In this document: piece after piece, positions 48,326-57,706 of the stretch
Position numbering within the stretch: the stretch's first letter is position 1
Layout of the letters: the number at the start of each line of letters is the position of its first letter
Source: Bacteroidaceae bacterium
GTDB lineage: Bacteria > Bacteroidota > Bacteroidia > Bacteroidales > Bacteroidaceae
Direction: 5' to 3'
Length of the DNA stretch: 64,000 nucleotides
Assembly (NCBI GenBank): GCA_017650105.1
Contig: JAGCFO010000016.1
Coordinates: forward strand, 1 to 64,000
Notes under the pieces: model-generated
What the model saw: the letters and a program-made list of their open reading frames with translations, nothing else
What the model was told of the DNA's origin: nothing
Database searches by the model: none
Position numbers and translations under genes: made by a program

Positions 48326-48427
48326 AAGTCATTGTGAAATGACGAGTTTTTTTAATTTAAGTCTAGTTTAGTTTTTGTGTTGGTCAAATAGCCGTCCCAA
48401 GTGAGGGGTCGCGGCTATTTGATTTTT
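48326..48427 (+). ncRNA. Candidate small RNA of about 100 nt
   Basis: The transcript predicted from the promoter at 48289-48319 to the terminator ending at 48427 has no start codon with a meaningful frame. It begins with a small hairpin (GTCATT-GTGA-AATGAC, 48328-48343) followed by seven T, then a U-rich middle and the terminator stem. The identity is unknown; I could not match it to a known RNA family by eye. The nearest downstream plus-strand gene is 2.5 kb away. Confidence 0.6.
48384..48427 (+). terminator. Terminator of the candidate small RNA
   Basis: TCAAATAGCCG and CGGCTATTTGA are exact 11-bp arms around a 17-base loop, followed by TTTTT. Confidence 0.85.
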
Positions 48428-48488
48428 AAATAGATAGCGATTTGCTTGAGGCTGCCTTGCTCTTTTCCAGGAACGCCGGCGGGAGACG

Positions 48489-48526
48489 AAAAAGAAAGAG
48501 GATGAGCCGATAGCCAGCTCATCCTC
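48489..48526 (-). terminator. Terminator of pnp
   Basis: Arms GAGGATGAGC and GCTCATCCTC (48498-48526) with, on the minus strand, TTTCTTTTT after the stem. It lies 33 bases beyond the pnp stop. Confidence 0.85.
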
Positions 48527-48558
48527 GAAGGCTTTGCAATGTGCGATAGCGTCTTTCT

Positions 48559-50817
48559 TTATTCAGCCGATGGCTCCTTGCCACCGTTGTGACGCTCGCG
48601 ACGGTTGCCGTTGTGGCCTCCGCTGTGACGCTCGTCGTTGTTTCCGCCACGCTCGCGACGTGGTGGGCGCTCAACATAGTCGGCGGGTTTCTCGATGAGC
48701 ACGCGATGGCTCAGCTTGAGCTTGCCTGTCTTGGCATCGATCTCGAGCAGCTTCACCTGGATGTGATCACCTTCCTTCAGGCCTGTCTCTTCCATTGTCT
48801 CGAAACGCTTCCAATCGATTTCGGAGATGTGAAGCAAGCCGTCCTTGCCGGGCATAATCTCAACGAAGGCTCCGTAGGGCATGATGCTGCGGATTTTTCC
48901 GTCGTAGACTTCTCCCACTTCGGGAATGGCGACGATGGCGCGTATCTTCGACAGGGCTGCGTCGATGGCTTCCTTGTTCTTGGCAGCAATCTCTACCTTG
49001 CCCACGCCGTCGATCTCTTCGATATTGATGGTGGCGCCTGTCTCTTCCTGCATACCCTGGATGATCTTTCCGCCCGGGCCAATAACGGCGCCGATGAACT
49101 CCTTGGGAATGGTGAGTGTCTCGATGCGAGGAGCGTGCGGCTTGAGGTCGGCACGAGGCTCGGGAAGGGTCTGGAGCATGCAGTTGAGGATGTGCATACG
49201 TCCCTCCTTAGCTTGTGCGAGGGCTTTCTCCAGTATCTCATACGACAGTCCGTCGCACTTGATATCCATCTGTGTGGCGGTGAGGCCGTTTACGGTACCC
49301 GTAGTCTTGAAGTCCATATCGCCGAGGTGGTCTTCGTCGCCCAGGATGTCGCTCAGTACGGCGTACTTGTCTTCTCCAGGGTTCTTGATGAGGCCCATAG
49401 CGATACCGCTGACGGGACGGGTGATGGGAACGCCTGCATCCATGAGGGCGAGGGTTCCGGCGCAGACGGTAGCCATCGATGACGAGCCGTTGCTCTCGAG
49501 GATGTCGCTGACAACGCGTACGCAGTAGGCATAGTCGTGAGGAATCATCTCCTTCAGCGCGCGCCAAGCGAGGTGCCCGTGTCCGATTTCGCGACGTCCC
49601 ACGCTGCGCTGTGCCTTAGCTTCTCCCGTGCTGAAGGGGGGGAAGTTGTAGTGGAGGAGGAAACGCATCTTGCTCTTGTCGAGCACGTCGTCGACGATTT
49701 TCTCATCGTCCTTGGTGCCGAGGGTGACGCTGGTGAGCGACTGTGTCTCGCCGCGGGTGAAGATGGCCGAGCCGTGAGGGCCGGGCAAATAGCCTGCCTC
49801 GCACCAGATGGGGCGTATCTCGGTGGTCTTACGTCCGTCGAGGCGCTTGCCTTCGTCGAGCACGCAGCGACGCATGGCGTCGCGCTCTACGGCAGCGTAG
49901 TAGCGGTCGATCATAGCGTTCTTCTCTGCCAGCTCGTCTTCGCTCAGCTCGGGATGAGCCTCTGCATAACGTGCCTTGAAGTCCTCGCAGATCTGCACAT
50001 AGGCGTCCTCGCGCTCGTGCTTGGCAAGGTTGCCTTCGTGAACGATAGCGTAGGCGGGAGCATAGCACTCTTTCGTTACCAGCTCGCGCAGCTCCTCGTC
50101 GTTCACCTCGTGGCAGTATTCGCGCTTCTCGGCCTTGCCGCACTCAGCCTCCATCTCTTTCTGGATGAGGCACATGGGCTTGATAGCCTCGTGGGCAGCT
50201 TTCATGGCAGCAAGCAGATCGGCTTCGCTCACTTCTTTCATCTCGCCCTCAACCATCATGATGTTGTCGTAGGTGGCTCCTACCATGATGTCCATATCGG
50301 CTTGCTCGAGCTGCTCGAAGGTGGGGTCGATGATGAACTCTCCGTTGACGCGTGCTACGCGCACTTCGGAGATGGGGCCCTGGAAGGGGATGTCGCTGAC
50401 AGCGAGGGCAGCGGAGGCTGCCAGTCCTGCCAAAGCGTCGGGCATGTCAACGCCGTCGGCGCTGAACAAGATAATGTTTACATAAACCTCAGCGTGATAG
50501 TTATCGGGGAATAACGGACGCAGGGCGCGGTCGACCAGTCGGCAAGTCAGGATTTCATAGTCGGAGGGCTTGCCTTCGCGCTTGGTGAAACCGCCGGGAT
50601 AACGTCCGAAAGCGGCGTATTTCTCTCTGTACTCAACCTGGAGCGGCATAAAATCTGTACCGGGAACTGCATCTTTGGCGGCACAAACGGTGGCAAGGAG
50701 CATCGTGTTGCCCAGCGTCACCATCACCGAGCCGTCGGCCTGCTTGGCCAATTTCCCGGTTTCCAACGTAATCTCCCTGCCGTCGGGCAGAGCGACTTTC
50801 TTAGTGATAATGTTCAT
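48559..50817 (-). CDS. pnp: Polyribonucleotide nucleotidyltransferase
   Basis: The 752-residue PNPase degrades RNA 3' to 5' with phosphate. Two RNase PH domains are seen (the second with [28 protein letters not shown], holding catalytic Asp residues), then a KH domain ([23 protein letters not shown]) and an S1 domain ([32 protein letters not shown]). The C-terminus is an Arg/Gly/Asn/His-rich tail of about 40 residues ([20 protein letters not shown]), probably an RNA-binding extension. A -7 box TAATTTTG (minus, 50865-50858) precedes it. Confidence 0.98.
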   Translation of the reverse strand: MNIITKKVALPDGREITLETGKLAKQADGSVMVTLGNTMLLATVCAAKDAVPGTDFMPLQVEYREKYAAFGRYPGGFTKREGKPSDYEILTCRLVDRALRPLFPDNYHAEVYVNIILFSADGVDMPDALAGLAASAALAVSDIPFQGPISEVRVARVNGEFIIDPTFEQLEQADMDIMVGATYDNIMMVEGEMKEVSEADLLAAMKAAHEAIKPMCLIQKEMEAECGKAEKREYCHEVNDEELRELVTKECYAPAYAIVHEGNLAKHEREDAYVQICEDFKARYAEAHPELSEDELAEKNAMIDRYYAAVERDAMRRCVLDEGKRLDGRKTTEIRPIWCEAGYLPGPHGSAIFTRGETQSLTSVTLGTKDDEKIVDDVLDKSKMRFLLHYNFPPFSTGEAKAQRSVGRREIGHGHLAWRALKEMIPHDYAYCVRVVSDILESNGSSSMATVCAGTLALMDAGVPITRPVSGIAMGLIKNPGEDKYAVLSDILGDEDHLGDMDFKTTGTVNGLTATQMDIKCDGLSYEILEKALAQAKEGRMHILNCMLQTLPEPRADLKPHAPRIETLTIPKEFIGAVIGPGGKIIQGMQEETGATINIEEIDGVGKVEIAAKNKEAIDAALSKIRAIVAIPEVGEVYDGKIRSIMPYGAFVEIMPGKDGLLHISEIDWKRFETMEETGLKEGDHIQVKLLEIDAKTGKLKLSHRVLIEKPADYVERPPRRERGGNNDERHSGGHNGNRRERHNGGKEPSAE

Positions 50818-50857
50818 TTGAAATGATTAAAATATTTATACTTCACGAAAATTCGTG

Positions 50858-50865
50858 CAAAATTA
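50858..50865 (-). promoter_or_regulatory. -7 box of pnp
   Basis: The minus strand reads TAATTTTG, 41 bases before the pnp start codon. No clear -33 TTTG is visible. Confidence 0.5.
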
Positions 50866-50884
50866 ATATTTAAATATGAAAACC

Positions 50885-50917
50885 TTGCTACCTTATCCGT
50901 TTTTTTGTGTATTTTTG
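50885..50917 (+). promoter_or_regulatory. Promoter of the thioredoxin-fold lipoprotein gene
   Basis: TTG at 50885-50887, a 22-base spacer and TATTTTTG at 50910-50917, with the start codon 22 bases beyond. Confidence 0.65.
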
Positions 50918-50938
50918 CGCAGAAAAATGTAGAATGAA

Positions 50939-52123
50939 ATGAAAAAATCACTATTTATAGTTTCCTTACTGACTGTTTTCCTTCTTTCTAGCTGCAAGTC
51001 AGAGCCGCAGGCAACGATTGAAGGCACCATCTCTGAGGCTGCAGGGAAGATGCTCTACCTCGACGCCCTGAACGTGGACAGGGTGTCGGTTGTCGACTCC
51101 GTGAAGCTGAAGGATGACGGCAGCTTCCGCTTTGCCGTACCCAAGCCCGAGTGCTACGATTTCTACCGCCTGCGAGTGGAGCGCGAGATGATAAACGTGA
51201 GCGTCGACAGCACCGAGACCATTCACGTGGAAGCTGCCCTGCCGGCAATGTCTGTCGCCTACAAGGTGAGCGGCTCCGACGATAACGTGAAGCTGAAGGA
51301 ACTGGTGCTGAAACAGATAGAGCTGCAGAACAACGTGATGAGCATGATACGCAACAGCGGGCCCGAGACGGGCGTCACACGTCAGCGCATCAACGATGCC
51401 GTGCAGCAGTACAAGGATAGCATCCGCATGCAGTTCATCTATGCCAACCCGTCCAAGCCGTATGCCTATTTCGCTCTCTTCCAGAGGCTCGGCGGACAGC
51501 TCATCTTCGACCCGATGAACAACCGCGACGACGTGAAGGCGTTTGCTGCCGTTGCCACAAACCTGGATACGTTCCATCCCGAGGCCGTTCGCACGCGCAA
51601 TCTGCACAACATCGCCATCAAGGGAATGAGCAACACCCGTCCCCCACGCGAGGTGGACTATAGCGCGCTTGAGGATAAAATCACCGAGACGTCCATCATC
51701 GACATCGACCTGAAGGATGCCGACGGAGTGAGCCACAAGCTGAGCGACCTGAAGGGCAAGGTGGTGCTGCTGAGCTTCTGCGCTTATACGCAGGAAACCA
51801 GCGCCGTGAGCGTGCTCACCCTCCGCGAGCTCTACAACGAATATGCCGAACAGGGACTGGAGATTTACCAAGTGTCGTTCGACGAGAACGAGCACTACTG
51901 GCGTATGGCTGCCGACAACCTTCCCTGGATATGCGTGAGAGACGAGCAGGTAAACTGGCTCATAGCGCCCGACGGAGCCGTCCTGTTCCGCTCGCCGCTT
52001 GCCAGCGTGTACGGCATCACGTCGCTTCCCTCCTATTTCATCGTCAATCGCGACAACGAGCTGGTGCTCCGCATCGAGGACGAGAAGGCGTTGGTTGAGT
52101 CGGTAGCGAAGGCAATGAAGTAA
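50939..52123 (+). CDS. DUF4369/TlpA-like lipoprotein lacking the CXXC site
   Basis: The 394-residue protein has a lipoprotein signal (FLLSSCKS, Cys about 19), a DUF4369-like beta domain (ATIEGTISEAAGKMLYLDAL, about 25-115), a helical linker and a C-terminal AhpC/TSA-thioredoxin fold (about 245-394: LKDADGVSHKLSDLKGKVVLLSF). The usual W-C-x-x-C active site is replaced by FCAYTQETS, leaving one Cys (about 281), while the cis-Pro loop SLPSYFIV is kept. Relatives with CXXC serve in thiol-disulfide exchange in the periplasm; this one probably cannot do classical disulfide reduction. It is transcribed alone, divergent from pnp. Confidence 0.85.
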   Translation: MKKSLFIVSLLTVFLLSSCKSEPQATIEGTISEAAGKMLYLDALNVDRVSVVDSVKLKDDGSFRFAVPKPECYDFYRLRVEREMINVSVDSTETIHVEAALPAMSVAYKVSGSDDNVKLKELVLKQIELQNNVMSMIRNSGPETGVTRQRINDAVQQYKDSIRMQFIYANPSKPYAYFALFQRLGGQLIFDPMNNRDDVKAFAAVATNLDTFHPEAVRTRNLHNIAIKGMSNTRPPREVDYSALEDKITETSIIDIDLKDADGVSHKLSDLKGKVVLLSFCAYTQETSAVSVLTLRELYNEYAEQGLEIYQVSFDENEHYWRMAADNLPWICVRDEQVNWLIAPDGAVLFRSPLASVYGITSLPSYFIVNRDNELVLRIEDEKALVESVAKAMK

Positions 52124-52297
52124 CAACCCTCCTTCGCAGCCCACAGGAACGGCTGGAGAGTTAACGGCGCAGGATTAGCGAAGGAAACCTCCCTATTCCT
52201 TTCGAAAAAGATTTTCCCTATGAGCTTCGCTCTTCCTCTGTCGTGACTTGGAATAACCCATGCAAGCATGACTCTCTTCTTGCTGCTATTTTTCTTT

Positions 52298-52375
52298 CTT
52301 CATCTCACGATATGTAGAAGGGAAAAATTTTTTTGAAGAAGGGAAATTGAAAAGTTCCTTCGTGGAAAAATTTTC
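52298..52375. repeat. Dispersed intergenic palindromic repeat, copy F
   Basis: CTTCATCTCACGATATG, GAAGGGAAAAATTTTTTTGAAGAAGGGAAA and, further on, TTCCTTCGTGGAAAAATTTTCCC. This copy is more diverged than B or H; the right part (after 52350) is only loosely similar. Confidence 0.65.
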
Positions 52376-52385
52376 CCGTTTTTGT

Positions 52386-52416
52386 TTTGTCATCTCCGAA
52401 GGACTTATTACCTTTG
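52386..52416 (+). promoter_or_regulatory. Promoter of greA
   Basis: TTTG at 52386-52389, a 19-base spacer and TACCTTTG at 52409-52416, 110 bases before the start codon. Confidence 0.8.
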
Positions 52417-52440
52417 CCCCGCAAAGAGCACAACACTGGG

Positions 52441-52473
52441 TTCCGGCATGCAAGACTGCCGGGATTCTTTTTT
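52441..52473 (+). terminator. Terminator-like hairpin in the greA leader
   Basis: TTCCGGCA and TGCCGGGA (8 bp, one G-U) around an 8-base loop, then TTCTTTTTT. It lies wholly within the predicted greA transcript, about 20 bases after its start, so it could act as an attenuator of greA. Confidence 0.7.
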
Positions 52474-52525
52474 GCTCACACCAAGAGAAAGTAAAACCGA
52501 ATAAAAATATCAAAATTAACACACA

Positions 52526-52990
52526 ATGGCTTATATGTCACAAGAAGGGTTCGACCAATTAGTGGCTGAACTGAAGGAACTGGAGAGTATTCGTCGTCCC
52601 GAGATAGCGCGACAGATAGCAGAGGCTCGCGACAAAGGCGACTTGTCGGAAAATGCCGAGTATGATGCAGCCAAAGAGGCTCAGGGCATGCTGGAGATGA
52701 AGATTAACCAGCTGAAACTCACTATCAGCGAGGCAAAGATTATCGACACGTCGAAGATAAAGTCCGACACCGTACAGGTGCTCACGAAAGTGGAGCTGAA
52801 GAACGTGAAGACGAAGGCGAAGATGTGCTACACCATCGTGCCCGAGAGCGAGGCTAACCTGAAGGCTGGGAAAATCTCTGTCAACACTCCCATCGCACAA
52901 GGCCTCCTGGGCCACAAGGCAGGCGAGACGGTGCAGGTGAAAATACCCGCAGGCATGCTCGAGCTCGAAATCCTCAGCATCTCCATCTAA
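52526..52990 (+). CDS. greA: Transcription elongation factor GreA
   Basis: The 154-residue protein rescues backtracked RNA polymerase by stimulating transcript cleavage. The N-terminal coiled coil has the acidic tip in DKGDLSENAEYDAAKEAQG (about 32-50), and the C-terminal FKBP-like domain ends AGMLELEILSISI. Start at 52526 (MAYMSQEG) matches the family. Confidence 0.97.
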   Translation: MAYMSQEGFDQLVAELKELESIRRPEIARQIAEARDKGDLSENAEYDAAKEAQGMLEMKINQLKLTISEAKIIDTSKIKSDTVQVLTKVELKNVKTKAKMCYTIVPESEANLKAGKISVNTPIAQGLLGHKAGETVQVKIPAGMLELEILSISI

Positions 52991-53119
52991 CGCGGCGTTT
53001 GATGGGGTTTTGCTCTGAATGGCTTCCGCTTCGCTGCATCAACGCTAATAGCCTGTAGCCTATTCTCAATCACGTTTCATCTGATTATTTGATTATCCGA
53101 TTATTTGACTATCTGAATT

Positions 53120-53512
53120 ATGGCTTCTATTTTTTCACGTATCATAGCAGGAGAGATTCCCTGCTACAAGGTAGCCGAAGATGAGCACAACTTTGCCTTC
53201 CTCGACATCAACCCCCTTCAGGAGGGACACACGCTCTGTATTCCAAAGCACGAGGTGGACTATCTGTTCGACCTCTCCGACGAAGAGTATCAGTCGCTTA
53301 CGCTCTTTGCCAAGCGCGTGGCAGAGGCAATAGGGAAAGCCGTTCCGTGCAAGCGCGTGGGAGTAGCTGTGCTGGGAATGGAGGTTCCCCACGCACACAT
53401 CCATCTCGTTCCCCTGCAGAAGGAGAGCGACCTGCTCTTCACCAATCCCAAGAAGGAACTCACGCCCGAGCAGTTTGCCGAAATCGCAAGCCGAATCAGC
53501 AAGGAACTGTAA
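53120..53512 (+). CDS. HIT-family protein
   Basis: This 130-residue histidine-triad protein has the active-site motif VPHAHIHLVPL (His-x-His-x-His) and the N-terminal FSRIIAGEIPCYKVAEDE. HIT proteins of this Hint type hydrolyse AMP linked to amines or sulfate; the physiological substrate is unknown. It lies downstream of greA, 129 bases away, possibly in the same transcript. Confidence 0.92.
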   Translation: MASIFSRIIAGEIPCYKVAEDEHNFAFLDINPLQEGHTLCIPKHEVDYLFDLSDEEYQSLTLFAKRVAEAIGKAVPCKRVGVAVLGMEVPHAHIHLVPLQKESDLLFTNPKKELTPEQFAEIASRISKEL

Positions 53513-53540
53513 GGAACCGAGCAGCAGGAAAGGAAAAAGG

Positions 53541-53572
53541 AAGAGGGGATGCGGAAGGCATCCCCTCTTTGC
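53541..53572. terminator. Terminator between convergent genes (HIT and S41 peptidase)
   Basis: AAGAGGGGATGC and GCATCCCCTCTT are exact 12-bp arms with a 5-base loop, followed by T-rich bases on the plus strand and, on the minus strand, by CCTTTTTCC. Confidence 0.85.
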
Positions 53573-53599
53573 TTCTTTGCTGTGAAGGCTTTCGCGGTT

Positions 53600-55162
53600 C
53601 TATTTTGTCAAGTAGTCGAGAGCTGCCTTCAGGGCGTCGTTGTTGTCGTTGATGATTTCGAAATACTCGCTCGTGTCCCACAAGTCACGGGCGATGAGGG
53701 CTTTTATCTGCAGCTTCAGCAGAGGAAGGGAATCTTCGTATTGCTCTTGGTCAAAAGTCACTTTGGCTTCTTCTGCCTTATCGCGCAGTACCTTCAGCAT
53801 GTCGTCGGTAACTTCGAAATCGGATTTGAATTTGTCGAAAGTGGGATATTTCTTCTCCCAGGCTTTGCGGTTCTTGTCGATGAGGGTTACGTTCGTGCTG
53901 TTTACGGCACCTTTGGCAACCAATTCACGATGATACTTTGTGTAGGCAACGGTATCGAGGGGCACAAAGCGGTCGGGCATGATGCCTCCTCCTCCGTACA
54001 CGGGGCGATGCTGAATCTTTGTGTAATACTTAAGCGAGTCGGGGAAGTGGATGCTGTCGGCACTCGACAGTTCCCCTTTGTTGTAGCGTTGGATAATCTC
54101 CTTGCTGTAATCCTCAATTTTGTCGAAAGGCTTCTGCACGCAGCGCCCACTGGGGGTATAGTAGTGTGCTACCGTGAGGCGTATCATCGACTCGTCGGGA
54201 AGCATGATGGGACGCTGCACCAGTCCTTTCCCGAACGACCTGCGTCCCACAACATAAGCCCTGTCCCAATCCTGAACGGCTCCTGTGACGATTTCGGAAG
54301 CCGAAGCGCTGTATTCGTTGATAAGCACCACGAGCCGCCCGTTCTGGAACTTCCCTTTGCCTACTGCCGAGAACTCCTGACGAGGCACACGGCGCCCTTG
54401 CGTGTAAACGATGAGCTGTCCCTCCTGGAGGAACTCGTTTGCTATCTCGGCAGCAGCCTGCAGCAGGCCTCCCCCGTTGTCCTCAAGGTCGAAAATGAGG
54501 TCTTCCATACCTTCCTGCTTCAGTTTGTTCATCGCCTCCACCACTTCTTTGTGTGACGTCTGCCCAAAGCTTCCCAACCGTATGTAGCCGATAGTGGGGT
54601 TGAGCATATAAGCTGCCTCCAGCGTGTTGACGGGAATCTTGTCGCGCGTGACAACAAAGGAAAGGGGCTCCTTTATTCCGCGTCTGACAACGCCGAGATG
54701 CACCTTCGTGCCCTTAGGTCCTCGCAGACGTTTCATTATTTCGTTTCGGTCCATCTTAACTCCCGCGATTGCCGTATCGTTAACGGTAACGATACGGTCC
54801 CCAGCATAAATGCCTACGCGCTGGGAGGGGCCTCCCGAGATGGTTTGGATGACGAGCAGGGTGTCGTCGGCAATGTTGAACTGCACGCCTATTCCCTCGA
54901 AGTTGCCCTGAAGGGGCTCGTTCATCTTCTTCACTTCCTCCGCGTTGTTGTACACGGAGTGTGGGTCGAGTTCCTTGAGCATAGCCACAATGCCTGCCTC
55001 GATGATTTTTTCTTCGTTTACATCCTCGACGTACAGGCTGTTGATGGCGCCTTCGGCCATGATGAGTTTGCGCACTCGGTTGAGGTCGACGCTAAGGTTC
55101 TGCGCCAACAGGGCTGTGCTGCCAAGAAGCAGCAGGAGGAGGGTTATTGCGTATCGTTTCAT
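53600..55162 (-). CDS. S41-family carboxy-terminal processing peptidase
   Basis: The 520-residue periplasmic protease has a signal peptide (MKRYAITLLLLLLGSTALLAQ), an N-terminal helical domain, a PDZ domain (about 85-165: EGIGVQFNIADDTLLVIQTISGGPSQRVGIYAGD) and the catalytic domain. The Ser is in NEYSASASEIVTGA and the Lys in RRSFGKGLVQ, forming the CtpA-type Ser/Lys dyad. It cuts proteins near C-termini. It overlaps coaD by 4 bases, so translation is probably coupled. Confidence 0.94.
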   Translation of the reverse strand: MKRYAITLLLLLLGSTALLAQNLSVDLNRVRKLIMAEGAINSLYVEDVNEEKIIEAGIVAMLKELDPHSVYNNAEEVKKMNEPLQGNFEGIGVQFNIADDTLLVIQTISGGPSQRVGIYAGDRIVTVNDTAIAGVKMDRNEIMKRLRGPKGTKVHLGVVRRGIKEPLSFVVTRDKIPVNTLEAAYMLNPTIGYIRLGSFGQTSHKEVVEAMNKLKQEGMEDLIFDLEDNGGGLLQAAAEIANEFLQEGQLIVYTQGRRVPRQEFSAVGKGKFQNGRLVVLINEYSASASEIVTGAVQDWDRAYVVGRRSFGKGLVQRPIMLPDESMIRLTVAHYYTPSGRCVQKPFDKIEDYSKEIIQRYNKGELSSADSIHFPDSLKYYTKIQHRPVYGGGGIMPDRFVPLDTVAYTKYHRELVAKGAVNSTNVTLIDKNRKAWEKKYPTFDKFKSDFEVTDDMLKVLRDKAEEAKVTFDQEQYEDSLPLLKLQIKALIARDLWDTSEYFEIINDNNDALKAALDYLTK

Positions 55163-55596
55163 TTGGCTACAAAGTCGTCGACGGGTTTTCCAAGCTGGAT
55201 GAGTTCGCGCACCATGCTGCTGCTTACGTAAGCCAGCTCGGGGCTGCTGAAGAGCAACACGGTCTCGATGTTTGTGAGGTGACGGTTGATGTCAGCCATA
55301 TTCCTTTCGTACTCATAGTCGGCGATGTTCCTCACTCCGCGGATGATGACGTCGGCACCCATCTCGCGTGCGAAGTCTGCCGTCAGCCCATCGTAGGAGG
55401 TGATGGTTACTCGCGGCTCGTCGGAAAACAGTTTTCGGATGGCTTCGAGGCGTTTGTCACGTTCCTCGATGGTATGCTTCGCAACGTTGATGCCGACAGC
55501 GATGATGATTTCGTCTGCGAAAGAGAGGGAGCGTCGCACGATGTCGGCGTGCCCGATGGTGAAAGGGTCGAATGTTCCTGGAAAAATTGCCTTCAT
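55159..55596 (-). CDS. coaD: Phosphopantetheine adenylyltransferase
   Basis: The 145-residue enzyme makes dephospho-CoA from 4'-phosphopantetheine and ATP. The nucleotidyltransferase motif is GTFDPFTIGHADIVRR (T/HxGH type), and the C-terminal SSSMVRELIQLG matches ISSTxxR. It lies between parE and the S41 peptidase in the same direction, which is a conserved order in Bacteroidales. Confidence 0.97.
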   Translation of the reverse strand: MKAIFPGTFDPFTIGHADIVRRSLSFADEIIIAVGINVAKHTIEERDKRLEAIRKLFSDEPRVTITSYDGLTADFAREMGADVIIRGVRNIADYEYERNMADINRHLTNIETVLLFSSPELAYVSSSMVRELIQLGKPVDDFVAK

Positions 55597-55625
55597 TGTT
55601 GTTTTGGGAATAGGAAATTATTCTT

Positions 55626-55697
55626 TGGGAAAAATTTTTTTTCTTTCTACATATCGCGAGATTTGTTCTCCAAAAAATTTTTTTTGTTCTCGAAAAT
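55626..55697. repeat. Dispersed intergenic palindromic repeat, copy G
   Basis: GGGAAAAATTTTTTTTCTTTCTACATATCGCGAG, then ATTTGTTCTCCAAAAAATTTTTTTT and GTTCTCG. It fills most of the 128-base gap between parE and coaD. Confidence 0.8.
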
Positions 55698-55724
55698 CTG
55701 AGATGTGTTAATCGTACTTTTCTG

Positions 55725-57680
55725 TCATTCCTCTTCTTCCTCCTCGGGCTTGTCTTCCTCGATGACAAGGTTGTCGATGATGAAATTCTGCCTTTCCATC
55801 GTGTTTTTTCCCATGTAGAAGTCGAGCAATCCCATCACGGCATCGTTTTTGTGGAGTGAGACGCGCTCGAGCCGCATGTCTTTTCCGATGAAATGGCGGA
55901 ATTCGTCGGGGCTAATCTCGCCCAGACCCTTGAATCGGGTGATTTCGGGATTGGGAGAGAGCTTGCGGATGGCGTCGAGGCGCTCCTCCTCGCTGTAGCA
56001 ATAGAGGGTGACGAAGTCGGCTTTGGGATCAACGTCGGGGAAGTCCTCTTTCTTGAAGTTCTTGATAGACTTCTTCTTGTTGCGCACGCGGAAGAGGGGC
56101 GTCTGCAGGATGTAGACGTGCCCTTTCTTTATCAGGTCGGGGAAGAACTGAAGGAAGAAGGTAATCATCAGCAGGCGGATGTGCATGCCGTCGACGTCGG
56201 CGTCGGTAGCTACAATCACCTTGTTGTAGCGGAGCCCGTCGAGCCCGTCCTCAATGTTGAGCGCTGCCTGCAGAAGGTTGAACTCTTCGTTCTCGTAGAC
56301 GATTTTCTTTGTCAGCCCGAAGGAGTTGAGCGGTTTTCCCCGGAGGCTGAACACCGCCTGGGTGTTGACGTCGCGGCTCTTGGTGATGGAGCCGCTGGCA
56401 GAGTCGCCCTCGGTGATGAAGATGCAGCTCTCCTCGCGCTTCTCTCCCTTCGCATCGTTGAGGTGGAAGCGGCAGTCGCGCAGCTTGCGGTTGTGCATGT
56501 TCACTTTCTTGGCGCGCTCTCGGGCAAGTTTCGTGACGCCGGCAATCGCCTTCCTCTCCTTCTCGGAATTGAGGATTTTCTCCAGCATGATGTCGGCAGT
56601 CTCGGGCGTTTTGTGAAGGAAATTGTCGACTTCCGTCTTGATGAAGTCTCCCACAAATTTGTTGAGGCTGGCTCCTCCGTTGGGCGACATTGTGGTAGAG
56701 CCCAGTTTCACCTTTGTCTGGCTCTCGAAGACGGGTTCTTCCACATTGATGGCTATAGCGGCAACCATTCCGTTTCGGATGTCGGAGAATTCGAGGTTTT
56801 TGTTGTAGAACTCCTTTATCGTACGGGCAATATGCTCCTTGAAAGCGCTCTGGTGCGTGCCTCCCTGCGTGGTGTGCTGCCCGTTGACGAACGAATAGTA
56901 CTCTTCTCCGTACTGATCGGTGTGGGTGAAGGCTATCTCGATGTCGTCAGTCTGAAGATGCACGATAGGGTAGAGGGGCGAAGCCGTCATCCTGTCGTTG
57001 AGCAGGTCGACAAGCCCGTTGCGCGAGAGGATGCGCCTTCCGTTGTACATGATGGCAAGTCCCGTGTTGAGATAGGTGTAGTTGCGGAGCATTGTCTCTA
57101 CTATCTCGGGGCGGAAGGCATAGTTGGTGAAGATGCTGTCGTCGGGAGTGAACGAGATGCGGGTGCCGTTCTCGTCGTTGGTGCTGTTGCTCGTGTCGCT
57201 GACAAGTTCTCCTTTCTCAAACGAGACGGTGCGCACTTGCCCGTCGCGGAAGCTGCTGGCTTCGAAGAAGGTGCTGAGTGCGTTGACAGCTTTTGCGCCC
57301 ACGCCGTTCAGTCCCACGCTCTTCTTGAACGCCTTGCTGTCGTATTTTCCTCCTGTGTTCAGCACGCTGACAGCTTCCACGAGTTTTCCCTGAGGAATGC
57401 CGCGCCCGTAGTCGCGCACGGTGACGCGCTTGCTATCCTCGATGTCAATCTCGATGCGCTTTCCCGCATTCATCTTGAACTCGTCGATGCTGTTGTCGAT
57501 AATCTCCTTCAGCAGCACGTATATACCGTCGTCGCTCTGCGAGCCGTCGCCCAGCTTTCCAATGTACATGCCCGGGCGTGTGCGGACATGCTCCATATCG
57601 CTAAGGTGACGGATGTTTTCGTCGGTATACTGTACCGGTTCCTCTTCCTTCGTTCCGTTGATGATTAGTTCCTCTGCCAC
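55725..57680 (-). CDS. parE: DNA topoisomerase IV subunit B (GyrB/ParE type)
   Basis: The 651-residue ATPase subunit has the GHKL motifs ([31 protein letters not shown]), the transducer domain, and the Toprim domain ([11 protein letters not shown] and [14 protein letters not shown]). It unlinks daughter chromosomes together with ParC. The length and the [18 protein letters not shown] start fit ParE of Bacteroidetes rather than GyrB. It is 26 bases downstream of a GNAT gene. The very C-terminus is a run of Glu residues. Confidence 0.93.
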   Translation of the reverse strand: MAEELIINGTKEEEPVQYTDENIRHLSDMEHVRTRPGMYIGKLGDGSQSDDGIYVLLKEIIDNSIDEFKMNAGKRIEIDIEDSKRVTVRDYGRGIPQGKLVEAVSVLNTGGKYDSKAFKKSVGLNGVGAKAVNALSTFFEASSFRDGQVRTVSFEKGELVSDTSNSTNDENGTRISFTPDDSIFTNYAFRPEIVETMLRNYTYLNTGLAIMYNGRRILSRNGLVDLLNDRMTASPLYPIVHLQTDDIEIAFTHTDQYGEEYYSFVNGQHTTQGGTHQSAFKEHIARTIKEFYNKNLEFSDIRNGMVAAIAINVEEPVFESQTKVKLGSTTMSPNGGASLNKFVGDFIKTEVDNFLHKTPETADIMLEKILNSEKERKAIAGVTKLARERAKKVNMHNRKLRDCRFHLNDAKGEKREESCIFITEGDSASGSITKSRDVNTQAVFSLRGKPLNSFGLTKKIVYENEEFNLLQAALNIEDGLDGLRYNKVIVATDADVDGMHIRLLMITFFLQFFPDLIKKGHVYILQTPLFRVRNKKKSIKNFKKEDFPDVDPKADFVTLYCYSEEERLDAIRKLSPNPEITRFKGLGEISPDEFRHFIGKDMRLERVSLHKNDAVMGLLDFYMGKNTMERQNFIIDNLVIEEDKPEEEEEE

Positions 57681-57706
57681 TTATTTCGGTCTTTTTTCTT
57701 TGCTTG

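Larger units (their letters stand above)
52124..52525. other. Intergenic region between the lipoprotein gene and greA
   Basis: It contains repeat copy F, the greA promoter and a leader with a terminator-like hairpin. No gene is seen. Confidence 0.65.

Noticed and set aside
55893..57668. 591-codon open frame opposite parE
   Set aside because: It is an antisense shadow of a strongly conserved gene; no domain pattern is seen in it.
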